Shown: positions 50,611 through 59,069 of the stretch, piece after piece
Layout of the letters: every line of letters starts with the position of its first letter
How positions within the stretch are numbered: position 1 is the stretch's first letter
NCBI GenBank assembly: GCA_035499555.1
Contig: DATJYO010000071.1
Location: forward strand, 62,001-126,000
Source: Bog-159 sp035499555
Lineage (GTDB): Bacteria > Acidobacteriota > Terriglobia > Bryobacterales > Bryobacteraceae
Length of the DNA: 64,000 nucleotides
Direction: 5' to 3'
Notes under the pieces: generated by a model
The model's input: only the letters and a program-made list of their open reading frames with translations
What the model was told of the DNA's origin: nothing
Database searches by the model: none
Translations under genes and position numbers: made by a program

Positions 50611-51921
50611 TTGGGAATTGATCTGACTCCCGGGCTTCGCCAATTGCTCGCCTTCGGTACCGGCGCGGGCATCCAGATTGCCGCATCCGACCTGGAGGTG
50701 GCCGTCGCGCGCGTGCGTCCCAACGGCATACAGGTGTTGGGACGCATCGCCATTCCGCGCTTCCGCGAGCGTCCCGCCGCTCAATGGGGCGCGGAATACA
50801 GCGCGTTGCTGTCCCGGTTGGGTATGCCGCATCTCAGCGCCACCGTGCTGCTGCCGCGTCCCGAAGTGATCGTCAGGCAGTTGGTGCTGCGCGGCGTGGA
50901 GTCCAAGGATCTCGAAGCCGCCATCACCTTCCAGTTGGACGGCATCAATCCCTACGGCGACCAGGAGGTGCTCTTCGGCTGGCAACGCCTGTCCGAGGGC
51001 GGCGTCCTGGTGGGCATGGTGCGGCGCGAGACGGTGGATCGCTACCTGGAGCTGTTCACCGCGGCCGGCATCGCCACCGCTTCGTTCACGTTTACCGCCG
51101 CGGCGATCCATGGCGCCATCCGCCTGGCCGCGCCGCCGCCGCGCGAGTTCATGGCCTGCAGCGACGGTCCCGGAACCGCTGTCGAAGTTTACGGCGAGAG
51201 CCCCTCGCGTCCGGTTTTTTCCGCCGTTTTCGACGCGCCCGCCGCCCGCGCCGCGGCCCTGGCCGCCGCCGAGCTGCGCCTGCCCCCGGATACCGTGCCC
51301 ACCCGCCTGGAAAGCCTGCTGCCTGCGCCCCGCGTGAATCCGGTCGAGAACGACCTGGCGCGCAATGCGCTCCCCTACGCCGCGGCGCTTTCTTCCGCTT
51401 GCCCGCGCCTGGCCCCGGCCGCCAACCTGTTGCCGCCCGAACGGCGCGCCAGCGCCTCCCGCGGCATCTTTATCCCCACCGCCGTGGCGGCGGCCCTCCT
51501 GCTGATCGTGTTGGGCGCCACCCTGGCCTGGCCCGGATACGACCGCAGCCGTTACCTCAAAGAACTGGACGCCCAAATTGCCGCGGTGCGGCCGCAGGCC
51601 ACCCGCGCCGTCAACCTCGAACGCCAGATCCGGCATACCCGCGACAACGCCCGCCTGCTCGAGGAGTTTCGGGCCCGCACCCGGGCGGATCTGGACGCCA
51701 TCGTCGAATTGAGCCGCCTGCTTCCCCCGCCCGCTTGGGCCAGTACCGTGGATCTTACCCGCGACGCCGTCGTGATCACCGGCGAGGCCGACCAGGCGGC
51801 GCCCCTGCTCAAACTGCTGGACGCATCGCCCCTGTTCCATAACTCGGAATTCAACGGCATCAGCAAGTCGCAGAATATCGAAAGCTTCCGGTTGCGCTCG
51901 CTGCGGAGGCCGCGCCCATGA
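50611..51921 (+). CDS. PilM-PilN-like fusion protein of a type IV pilus/type II secretion platform
   Basis: 436 residues from a TTG at 50611; the frame stays open upstream, so the N-terminus is uncertain. Residues 1-240 resemble actin-like PilM/GspL (QIAASDLEVAVARVRP, TFQLDGINPYGDQEVLFGWQ, GMVRRETVDRYLELFTAAGI). A membrane helix at about 290-310 (FIPTAVAAALLLIVLGATLA) is followed by a PilN-like coiled coil and compact domain (LKELDAQIAAVRPQATRAVN, SRLLPPPAWASTVDLT). PilM and PilN are usually separate genes; here they are one chain, as in GspL. Next is pilO with a 4-nt overlap. Confidence 0.75.
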   Translation: MGIDLTPGLRQLLAFGTGAGIQIAASDLEVAVARVRPNGIQVLGRIAIPRFRERPAAQWGAEYSALLSRLGMPHLSATVLLPRPEVIVRQLVLRGVESKDLEAAITFQLDGINPYGDQEVLFGWQRLSEGGVLVGMVRRETVDRYLELFTAAGIATASFTFTAAAIHGAIRLAAPPPREFMACSDGPGTAVEVYGESPSRPVFSAVFDAPAARAAALAAAELRLPPDTVPTRLESLLPAPRVNPVENDLARNALPYAAALSSACPRLAPAANLLPPERRASASRGIFIPTAVAAALLLIVLGATLAWPGYDRSRYLKELDAQIAAVRPQATRAVNLERQIRHTRDNARLLEEFRARTRADLDAIVELSRLLPPPAWASTVDLTRDAVVITGEADQAAPLLKLLDASPLFHNSEFNGISKSQNIESFRLRSLRRPRP

Positions 51922-52505
51922 CCACCGGCAACCTGGATCGCCGCACCGTGCTGATGCTCGCCGCCGGCGTGGCCGTCGTCCTGGTGCTGCGCTTCGTGGT
52001 GATGTCCGACCGCGCGCCGGCCGTGGTCGCCGCGGTCGATTCGATCCCCCTGGCCGAGAAGCGCCTGGAGAAACTGCGCGAGACCGCCGCTACCGTGCCG
52101 GGCGAGGAAAAAGCCGCCCGCCAGGCAGCCGCCGAGCTGGCCCAGCGCGAAAAAGGCATGATCCGCGCGGATACCGCCGCCCAGGCCCAGGCCCAGTTGC
52201 TCGAAATCATCCGCCGCGCCGGTAAGGACGAATCCATCGATGTGCGCGGGGCCGAAGAGATGAAGATCCGCCCCCTGGCCGATGACTACGGCGAGGTGGT
52301 GGTGGCGGTCTCCTTCTCCTGCCGCATCGATCAGTTTGTCAATCTCATGACCGGCCTCGCCAACCGGCCCGAGTTGTTGGCCACCAACGCCATCCGCGTG
52401 TCGACCAACAACCTTAAGGAGAAAACCATCGGCGTGCGCCTGGAACTGTCCGGGGTCGTCCCGCGCAAACTCGTGCCCGAAAAGAAAGGTCCGGCCGCGC
52501 TGTGA
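51918..52505 (+). CDS. PilO-like inner-membrane platform protein
   Basis: 195 residues. One N-terminal membrane helix (VLMLAAGVAVVLVLRFVVM), a coiled coil (LAEKRLEKLRETAATV, AAAELAQREKGMI), then a ferredoxin-like periplasmic domain (YGEVVVAVSFSCRIDQFVNL, NLKEKTIGVRLELSGVVPRK). This is the PilO/GspM layout. The start overlaps the PilMN stop (ATGA), and its stop overlaps the next GTG (GTGA). Confidence 0.75.
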   Translation: MTTGNLDRRTVLMLAAGVAVVLVLRFVVMSDRAPAVVAAVDSIPLAEKRLEKLRETAATVPGEEKAARQAAAELAQREKGMIRADTAAQAQAQLLEIIRRAGKDESIDVRGAEEMKIRPLADDYGEVVVAVSFSCRIDQFVNLMTGLANRPELLATNAIRVSTNNLKEKTIGVRLELSGVVPRKLVPEKKGPAAL

Positions 52506-53245
52506 AACGCAAACTGCTGCTGACGAATCTGGCGCTGCTGGTTTTGAGCGGCGCGGTGACGTGGCACTTGCGCCAGGAGTGGAAAGCGGCCGCGGTCCGC
52601 GAACAGACCGTGTTGCGGCGGCGTCTCAAGCCGGCGCCGGCCCCGCCCATGACCCCGCTGCGCACGCTCGAGCCGGTCAAAGCCGCCGGCTACATCGACA
52701 TCGCGCAGAAGATGTTGTTCTCCAAAGACCGCAATCCCACCGTGGTGATCGAGCCGCCGCCGCCGCCCAAACCCAAGCCCATGCCAGCTCTTCCGCTGTT
52801 CCACGGCATGCTGGATCTCGGCGACGGGCCGGTGGCCATCATGAGCGAGAATGCGCGCGCGCCGCATCACGATTACCAGCCCGGCGACAAGGTCGGCGCC
52901 TTCAAATTGGTGGATGTCTCCAATGACGCCATCGTCCTCGAGTGGGAAGGCCAGACCATCACCAAATCGCCCGAAGAGATGCTGGACCGCGACACCCCGG
53001 CGCCCGGCACCGTCGCCGGCAACGTGGCCGCCAAGGCTCCCCCCACCGCCGCCCCGGCCGTCAAAATCACGCCGCCCGAAAAGCCCGGCCCGGGCCTCGA
53101 CCTGGGCGGCGGCGTCAGGGCCTGCCAGCCGGGTGAGACCTCGGCTGCCGGCGCGGTCGTGGATGGCATGCGTAAAGTCATCAAGACCAGCCCGTTCGGA
53201 TCTAAATGCTACTGGGAGCCGGCCGGCGGATCGGGCGCAAATTAA
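52502..53245 (+). CDS. PilP/GspC-like periplasmic linker protein
   Basis: 247 residues from a GTG at 52502. An N-terminal membrane helix (LLLTNLALLVLSGAVTWHL) is followed by a Pro-rich stretch (IEPPPPPKPKPMPALP) and an HR-type beta domain (LFHGMLDLGDGPVAIMSENA, YQPGDKVGAFKLVDVSNDAI, VLEWEGQTI) that in PilP and GspC docks on the secretin. The C-terminal 80 residues (Gly/Pro then CQPGETSAAG, TSPFGSKCYWEPAG) have two cysteines and are specific to this protein. Coupled to pilO. Confidence 0.7.
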   Translation: MKRKLLLTNLALLVLSGAVTWHLRQEWKAAAVREQTVLRRRLKPAPAPPMTPLRTLEPVKAAGYIDIAQKMLFSKDRNPTVVIEPPPPPKPKPMPALPLFHGMLDLGDGPVAIMSENARAPHHDYQPGDKVGAFKLVDVSNDAIVLEWEGQTITKSPEEMLDRDTPAPGTVAGNVAAKAPPTAAPAVKITPPEKPGPGLDLGGGVRACQPGETSAAGAVVDGMRKVIKTSPFGSKCYWEPAGGSGAN

Positions 53246-53264
53246 TTTCAAGGAGTTATTGACC

Positions 53265-53876
53265 GTGAATCTCTCATATCTTTCGAATTCGGTGCGAAGC
53301 AGGAGGACGTCCCGCGCCGTGCGCGGCGGCTTGTTCATCCTGGCTGGCGCTTTAATTCTGGCCCCGGGCCTCTGGGCCCAGGACGCCGCCAAAACTTCTT
53401 CCCCTACCGCCCAGCCGGCCAAAGACGCGCCGGCCAAAGCCGCGCCGGTCCGGCGCATGCCGGCGAAAACCGCTCCGGTCAAAGCCGTAGCCGTCCGGCC
53501 GGTGCCGCATCCGCCCGCTAAACCGGTGGCCCTCAAACCGATCCCTAAAATCGTGGTTCCGCCGGATGCGGTCGAGGTCTCGCCCGGCCTTTACCGCGCC
53601 ACCGCGGCGGACGGCAAGGTCTGGATGTATCGCCGCTCGCCTTTCGGCGTGTCCCGCTGGCCCGCCAGTTCGGACCCCGCATACAACAAACAGGAGTCCG
53701 CTCCCGAACGGATCGTCGCGGTGGAACAAGGCGACTCCATCCGCTTCGAACGGACGACCCCCTTCGGCAAACGCTCCTGGGTCCGTAAGAAGACGGACTT
53801 GACCGCGGACGAAAAAGCCGCTTGGGAGCAGCAGCAAAAGAACCCGGCCGGCGGCCCTGCGGCGGAAAAGGAGTAA
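53265..53876 (+). CDS. secreted Pro/Ala/Lys-rich protein between pilP and secretin genes
   Basis: 203 residues from a GTG at 53265; AAGGAGTTATT precedes it. A signal peptide (FILAGALILAPGLWAQ) is followed by an Ala/Pro/Lys-rich linker (DAPAKAAPVRRMPAKTAPVK) and a small domain with VEVSPGLYRATAADGKVWMY, RRSPFGVSRWPAS and TPFGKRSWVRKKTDL. The SPFG/TPFG repeats and the related TSPFGSKCYW at the end of the pilP-like protein suggest a shared interaction element. Four nt before the secretin gene. It may be a pilotin or secretin partner, from position only. Confidence 0.65.
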   Translation: MNLSYLSNSVRSRRTSRAVRGGLFILAGALILAPGLWAQDAAKTSSPTAQPAKDAPAKAAPVRRMPAKTAPVKAVAVRPVPHPPAKPVALKPIPKIVVPPDAVEVSPGLYRATAADGKVWMYRRSPFGVSRWPASSDPAYNKQESAPERIVAVEQGDSIRFERTTPFGKRSWVRKKTDLTADEKAAWEQQQKNPAGGPAAEKE

Positions 53877-53880
53877 GCGC

Positions 53881-56259
53881 GTGAGTTCCAGCAGAGTGAT
53901 CGCGGCGATCCTCGCGACGGCGGCCGGGCTGGTGGGGCCTGCCTTCGCCCAACCCCGGCCGGCTCAACCGCCGGCGCGCCCGCAGTCTGCCGCGACGCCG
54001 GGTCCCACCCCGGCGCCGCCGCCCGCCACCCATCCGCAGGCCGTGCCCGGAGCCCCCGCGCCGGCTAACACCAGCACTTCCACGGCGCGCCACGGCGCCA
54101 TCAGCGATACCGGCGGCTTCATGCTGGAGAACGTATCCCTGTCCGAATTCATCGACGTCATGGCGCGCCGGCTCAAGATCAATTACATCGTCGATCCCCA
54201 TTTCAAAAACGGCAGTGTCACCATCCACACCTACGGCACGGTGAAAGCCACGGACCTGATGTCGCTGCTCGAAACCGTGCTCCGCGTCAATGGTACGGCC
54301 ATGGTCAAAGTCGGCGATCTGTATCGCGTGGTGCCCATGGAGAAAGTGGCGCAGTTGCCGTTGCGTCCCACGGTCAATGGCAAGGAGTTTCCGGAAGATG
54401 AGCAGATGACCCTGAACCTGATCTTCCTGAAATACGCGAGCGCCGGCGAAGTCCTCAAGCTGATTCAGCCGTTTCTGGGCGAAGGCGCCGCCGTGGCTAC
54501 TTACGACCCGGCCAATCTGCTGATCCTCCAGGACAACAACCGCAACATGCGCCGCACCATGGAACTGTTGGCGCTGTTCGACAGCGACGCCTTCGTGAAC
54601 CAGCGCGTGCGCCTGTACGAAACCACCAATGGCCGTCCCTCGGATCTGGCCAAGCAACTCGACTCCGTCTTCAAGGCGTTTTCGGTCTCCGAGAAAAGTA
54701 CCGTGGTGAAGTTCGTACCCATCGACCGCATCAACACCATCATCGCCGTGGCCGGCAACCCCGGCGTCTTCGATCAGGTCAGCACCTGGCTGAAAAAGCT
54801 GGACGTGCCCGTCAAGCCGCCGGCCGGCGCCGTCGATAACTACGTCTATCGCCTGAAGTACGGGCGCGCCGAAACCATGGCCCTGGCCCTGATGGCGTTG
54901 TACAGCGGCAATCCCATGGCCTTGATGCAACTGAGCATGATGAACAGCGGCGGCGTCAGCATGGGCGCCGGATTCGTCGGCTCGCCGGCCTTGGGTGGGT
55001 TCGGCGGCGGCGGTGGCTTCGGCGGCGGCTATGGCGGCTACGGCGGCGGTTATGGCGGTGGCTACGGCGGCTACGGCGGTGGCTACGGTGGCTACGGTGG
55101 CGGCTACGGCGGGTACGGCGGCGGCTTTGGCGGCGGCTACGGCGGATACGGCGGGTACGGCGGCTATGGTGGATACGGCGGTTATGGCGGATACGGCGGT
55201 GGCTACGGCGGTTACCGGCAGCCTTCGGGCCTGACTCCCTTCGCCGCCTCCGCGAACAACCCCAACGTGGCCGGCAATCCCGACCAGACCGGCACCTATC
55301 TGGGAACCGGGCCGGAAGGATCTAATCCCGCCCCCCGCATTCCGCACATCATCCCCAACCCGTTCGATAATACCCTGCTGGTCCAGTGCACTCCCGAGGA
55401 ATGGGAACAGATCTCCCGCCTGGTGGCCCAGTTGGACGTGCCGCCCCGCCAGATCCTGGTGGAGGCCAAGATCCTGGAGGTGCAATTGACCGGCGACCTG
55501 AAATATGGCGTGGAAGCCTACCTGCAAGCCAAAGGCGCCGCCACGCCTTCGGGCCTCACCCCGCCCGGTACTCCCGGCGGCTTCCTGGGGAATCTGACCG
55601 GTAACACCCTGACCCTCACCGGCGGCCTGCTCGTGGGCCACAGCCGCGAGTTGCTGGCGGCCTTGACGGCGCTCGAAACTACCGGCAAAGTCAAAACCAT
55701 CTCCGAGCCTTCGCTGATCGCCACCGACAGCATGCCGGCCACTATGAACGTCGGCGAGTCGGTGCCCACGCTGAGCTCCTCGGTGCCCTCCAACGTGGAA
55801 AGCGGCGGCACCACGCTGTTCGCCAACAACATCTCCAACGTCAACACCGGCGTGACGCTCAACGTCATGGCCCGCGCCAATTCCAGCGGCGTGATCACCA
55901 TGCTGATCAATCAGCAGGTCAGCAGTCCGGAGGCGCCCACCTCGACCTCTGCCATTCAATCCGATTCCTTCAGCAACCGCAGCTTCCAGACGCAGATCAC
56001 CGTGCAGGACGGAGATACCATCGGCATCGGCGGATTCATCCAGGAAGTCACCACCGACAGCTCCAGCGGTATCCCGTTCCTGCAGCGGCTGCCCGTCATC
56101 GGGGGAGCTTTCGGCGGCAAGTCCCACAACACCGCGCGCGACGAGTTGATCGTGTTCTTCACGCCCCACATCATTTACGACACTTCCGCCATCGCGGATG
56201 CCACCGACGATCTGAAGAACCAGTTGAAGCACCTCAGGCACGAGATGAAACAGCAGTAA
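53881..56259 (+). CDS. secretin (GspD/PilQ-like) with Gly/Tyr-rich insert
   Basis: 792 residues from a GTG at 53881; GGAG lies upstream. Signal peptide (VIAAILATAAGLVGPAFA), Pro-rich linker to 75, then N-domains with FMLENVSLSEFIDVMARRLK and repeated VIAVAGNPG-type KH folds to about 340. Residues about 370-445 are a run of GGY/GGG units. After it come PHIIPNPFDNTLLVQCTPEE, QLDVPPRQILVEAKILEVQL, and the membrane-embedded core with TSEP-like KTISEPSLIATDSMPATMNV, GVTLNVMARANSSGVITMLI and VQDGDTIGIGGFIQEVTTDS, then PVIGGAFGGKSHNTARDELI. It forms the outer-membrane gate for a pilus or secretion system whose ATPase and pilins are not in the window. Confidence 0.9.
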   Translation: MSSSRVIAAILATAAGLVGPAFAQPRPAQPPARPQSAATPGPTPAPPPATHPQAVPGAPAPANTSTSTARHGAISDTGGFMLENVSLSEFIDVMARRLKINYIVDPHFKNGSVTIHTYGTVKATDLMSLLETVLRVNGTAMVKVGDLYRVVPMEKVAQLPLRPTVNGKEFPEDEQMTLNLIFLKYASAGEVLKLIQPFLGEGAAVATYDPANLLILQDNNRNMRRTMELLALFDSDAFVNQRVRLYETTNGRPSDLAKQLDSVFKAFSVSEKSTVVKFVPIDRINTIIAVAGNPGVFDQVSTWLKKLDVPVKPPAGAVDNYVYRLKYGRAETMALALMALYSGNPMALMQLSMMNSGGVSMGAGFVGSPALGGFGGGGGFGGGYGGYGGGYGGGYGGYGGGYGGYGGGYGGYGGGFGGGYGGYGGYGGYGGYGGYGGYGGGYGGYRQPSGLTPFAASANNPNVAGNPDQTGTYLGTGPEGSNPAPRIPHIIPNPFDNTLLVQCTPEEWEQISRLVAQLDVPPRQILVEAKILEVQLTGDLKYGVEAYLQAKGAATPSGLTPPGTPGGFLGNLTGNTLTLTGGLLVGHSRELLAALTALETTGKVKTISEPSLIATDSMPATMNVGESVPTLSSSVPSNVESGGTTLFANNISNVNTGVTLNVMARANSSGVITMLINQQVSSPEAPTSTSAIQSDSFSNRSFQTQITVQDGDTIGIGGFIQEVTTDSSSGIPFLQRLPVIGGAFGGKSHNTARDELIVFFTPHIIYDTSAIADATDDLKNQLKHLRHEMKQQ
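54991..55215 (+). repeat. Gly/Tyr-coding repeat inside the secretin gene
   Basis: DNA of the form GGCGGCTAYGGC repeats with small changes for about 225 bp, encoding GGYGGYGG and GGYGGG units. It lies between the N-domains and the pore domain. The high local identity makes it prone to slippage and length change. Confidence 0.85.
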
Positions 56260-56279
56260 GTCTGCCGGGACCGGCTTCC

Positions 56280-56750
56280 TTAGTAAGTGATCCGGCCGGG
56301 TTGCGCCTTCCAGGCCGCGAACGCCCGCTGCGCCTCGGCCCGCATCAGCCCGATCATGGGAATGCGCCGCTCGCCCAAAGGCGCCTGCAGCTCCTCGTAG
56401 ATCAGGCTGTCGTCGAAGCCCGCGCCCGCCGCGTCCGCCCGCGTCGCGGCGAAATAGACCCGCGCCGGACGGGCCCAGTAGATCGCCCCCAGGCACATGG
56501 GGCAAGGCTCGCAGCTTGCATACACATCGCAGCCGGTGAGCTGAAAGCTGCTGAGCGCCTGGCAGGCCGCCCGCATCGCCACCATCTCCGCGTGCGCCGT
56601 CGGATCGTTCGCCGCCGTCACCTGGTTGACGCCCGTGGCGATCGCCTCTTCGCCCTTCACCACCAGCGCCGCAAACGGCCCGCCGTGGCCCGATCGTGCG
56701 TTCGCCGCCGCCATCTCAATCACCCGCGCCATCCATGCTTCGGGAGTCAC
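56280..56750 (-). CDS. nucleoside/guanine deaminase (CMP/dCMP deaminase fold)
   Basis: 156 residues from a GTG at 56750. The zinc site is complete: PTAHAEMVAMRAACQAL (His and catalytic Glu) and YASCEPCPMCLGAIYWARPA (PCxxC). The segment RVYFAATRADAAGAGFDDSL and the end AFAAWKAQPGRITY are typical of bacterial guanine deaminase of the GuaD/YgfP-independent type rather than tRNA adenosine deaminase. It probably converts guanine to xanthine in purine salvage. The gene stands alone, convergent with the secretin. Confidence 0.82.
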   Translation of the reverse strand: MTPEAWMARVIEMAAANARSGHGGPFAALVVKGEEAIATGVNQVTAANDPTAHAEMVAMRAACQALSSFQLTGCDVYASCEPCPMCLGAIYWARPARVYFAATRADAAGAGFDDSLIYEELQAPLGERRIPMIGLMRAEAQRAFAAWKAQPGRITY

Positions 56751-56838
56751 CCTCGTATCCTATCAATATCCCGGCGGGTGGCGGCCGGCCTCGCCTGCCG
56801 GACAACCTGATAGACTGTAAGCACGATCGTTAAGGGCT

Positions 56839-58095
56839 ATGGCAGCCAGGGACCTGCGCCAGCGCGTCGAGGAACTTGCGGTAGTGGCCGAGATCGCCTC
56901 CGCCATGCTATCGCCTCTGGAACTGCGGCAGGTGCTCGACGTGGCGCTCGAAAAAGCCAGCCGCGCCATCGGCGCTCCTTCCGGTTCCATCACCCTTCTC
57001 ACTCCCGCCAAAGACAGGTTGGAGTTCGCTGCGGTCTACGGATTGTCCCCCGGCTACGGCGACAAGTTCCGCCAGTTGGGTCTGCTGCCCGCCGACGATT
57101 CATCGCCCTCCGGCCGCGCCGTCTCCACCGGCAAAACTTACTGGGTGCGTGACGTCAACCGCCATCCCCTCTGCAAGGCTTGGAAGCATATCACCGTCGG
57201 CGAGGGCGTGCGCGCGCTCATCTCCGTGCCCCTGGTGGTGGGCGGCGAGCCGTTGGGCACGCTGAACCAGTATATGGCCGAGCCGCATCGCTTCCGCGCT
57301 CCCGAGGTGCGCTTGCTCGAAGTCGTGGCCCAGCAGATCTCCCTGGCCATCGAACGCGCCCGCCTGTACGACCGCCTGAAACAGCAGCACGAAGCCGTCT
57401 CCGCCGCCAGCGATCGCAAGAGCCGCTTCCTGGCCAGCATGTCGCACGAGCTGCGCTCGCCCCTCACCGCCATCGTGGGCTTCGCCGACCTGCTGGGCCA
57501 GCAGATCCCCGGATCGCTCAACGCCGCTCAATTGCGCCAGGTGCAGATGATCGCCGCCAGCGCCAAGCATATTATGGCGGTGGTGAACGACGCCCTGGAT
57601 GTGGCCCGCATCGAGGCCGGCAAGCTCGAGTGCCTCATCGAACCGGTGGACGCCGCCGAAGTCATCAGCGAAGTGAGCGATATGATGCAGCCCCTGGCGC
57701 GCGCCAAACACCTGGCCCTCAATGTCTCCCGCCCGGCCGAACCGTTGATCCTGCGCTGCGACCGCCAGCGGTCCAAACAAATCCTGGTGAATCTGGTTTC
57801 GAACGCCATCAAGTTCACCGCCCGCGGCCACATCGACCTGAGCGGTGTGCGCGATGCCTCGGTTCCCCACCAGGCGCGCATCATGGTCTCCGATACCGGC
57901 ATCGGCGTGCCCGCCGACCAGGTGCCGCTCCTGTTTCAGGAGTTCCAGCAATTGCCCACCCCGTTTCAGAATCAGGGCGCCGGCTTGGGACTCGCCATCA
58001 GTCGCAAGCTGGCCCGCCTGATGGGCGGCGACATCGAAGTCCAGAGCGATTTCGGCCGCGGCAGTACCTTCACGTTGAAGCTGGAGACCGCATGA
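56839..58095 (+). CDS. GAF-domain sensor histidine kinase
   Basis: 418 residues, no membrane segment. GAF domain at about 20-165 (SRAIGAPSGSITLLTPAKDR, GVRALISVPLVVGGEPLGTL). The HisKA dimerisation helix follows with SHELRSPLTAIVGFADLLGQ, where His is the phosphorylated residue, then the ATPase: NLVSNAIKFTARGHIDLSGV (N box), SDTGIGVPADQVPLLFQEFQ (G1) and QGAGLGLAISRKLARLMGGD (G2). It senses a cytoplasmic signal and phosphorylates a response regulator, most likely the next gene, which starts inside its stop codon (4-nt overlap). Confidence 0.93.
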   Translation: MAARDLRQRVEELAVVAEIASAMLSPLELRQVLDVALEKASRAIGAPSGSITLLTPAKDRLEFAAVYGLSPGYGDKFRQLGLLPADDSSPSGRAVSTGKTYWVRDVNRHPLCKAWKHITVGEGVRALISVPLVVGGEPLGTLNQYMAEPHRFRAPEVRLLEVVAQQISLAIERARLYDRLKQQHEAVSAASDRKSRFLASMSHELRSPLTAIVGFADLLGQQIPGSLNAAQLRQVQMIAASAKHIMAVVNDALDVARIEAGKLECLIEPVDAAEVISEVSDMMQPLARAKHLALNVSRPAEPLILRCDRQRSKQILVNLVSNAIKFTARGHIDLSGVRDASVPHQARIMVSDTGIGVPADQVPLLFQEFQQLPTPFQNQGAGLGLAISRKLARLMGGDIEVQSDFGRGSTFTLKLETA

Positions 58096-59069
58096 GCGCG
58101 CACACGCTCCTGCTGGTGGATGACGATCCCGCCGTGCACGATCTCCTGGCGGCGGTCCTGCGCCGCCCCGAATGGCGCATTGACAGCGCCTATGACGGGC
58201 TCGACGGCCTGGCTCACGCCGAAGCGCGGCCCTACGACCTGATCCTGACCGATGTCCGCATGCCCGGCATGGACGGCCTGGAATTGCTGCGCCGGATCCG
58301 CGAGCGGCGTCCCGACGCCAAGGTCATGGTGATGACCGCCGACAGCACGCCCGCCAATATCGTGCGCGCCATCCGCGACCAGGCCTTCAGTTATTTCAGC
58401 AAGCCTTTCTCCCCCAGCGCCGTGGCCGAGATGATCGCGCACGCCGTCAATTCCAATCACTGGCGGGACGATATCGAAGTGATGTCCGCGTCGGCCATTT
58501 GGGTCAGCCTGCGCCTGCGCTGCAAAATGGAGACCGCCGACCGTCTGATGCAGTTCGTGCGCGAAATGGAAATGGATCTGCCGCCTCACGAGCGCGAGAA
58601 TATCGCCGCCGCCTTTCGCGAGCTGCTCATGAACGCCATCGAACACGGCGGCGGGTCCGATCCCGACAAGCGCGTCCAGGTCACTTACGTGCGCACCACC
58701 CGCGCGCTCATCTACCTGATCCAGGACCCCGGCAAAGGCTTCTCCTTCGACGCCATCGAGCACGCCGCCATCGCCAACCCCCCGGACGATCCCGCCCGCC
58801 ACCTGCAGATCCGCGCCGAGAAAGGCGTGCGCCCCGGCGGCTTCGGCATTCTGTTGACCCGTAACCTGGTCGACGAGCTGATCTATAACGAGAAGGGCAA
58901 CGAGGTTTTGTTCATTAAGTACCTTAATAACGGAGTGAGAGTTACTCCAACTGCTCCGCCATCTCCAGCAGCTTCCGCACCGTGTTCCAGTTCCGGCTGG
59001 TGCCTGCCGTCTTCAGCGTCCGCTCCACCTGTGGCATGGATAGCTTCGGTCGCGCCATGCCGTTGGTGA
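58092..59069 (+). CDS. response regulator with RsbW-like HATPase output domain
   Basis: 325 residues. Residues 1-125 form a receiver: LLLVDDDPAVHDLL, phosphoacceptor Asp54 in LILTDVRMPGMDG, and FSYFSKPFSPS. Residues about 150-275 form an HATPase of the serine-kinase type: RENIAAAFRELLMNAIEHGG (N box), LIYLIQDPGKGFSFD and GVRPGGFGILLTRNLVDELI. The last 40 residues (TPTAPPSPAASAPCSSSGWC) run 128 bp into the antisense of the DUF1697 gene and look like read-through. Phosphorelay probably controls a kinase that acts on an anti-sigma antagonist such as the STAS protein at 47312. Confidence 0.88.
   Translation: MSAHTLLLVDDDPAVHDLLAAVLRRPEWRIDSAYDGLDGLAHAEARPYDLILTDVRMPGMDGLELLRRIRERRPDAKVMVMTADSTPANIVRAIRDQAFSYFSKPFSPSAVAEMIAHAVNSNHWRDDIEVMSASAIWVSLRLRCKMETADRLMQFVREMEMDLPPHERENIAAAFRELLMNAIEHGGGSDPDKRVQVTYVRTTRALIYLIQDPGKGFSFDAIEHAAIANPPDDPARHLQIRAEKGVRPGGFGILLTRNLVDELIYNEKGNEVLFIKYLNNGVRVTPTAPPSPAASAPCSSSGWCLPSSASAPPVAWIASVAPCRW

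Noticed and set aside
53545..56505. Minus-strand frame of 986 codons
   Set aside because: Antisense shadow of the secretin; long only because GC-rich codons avoid stops on the other strand.
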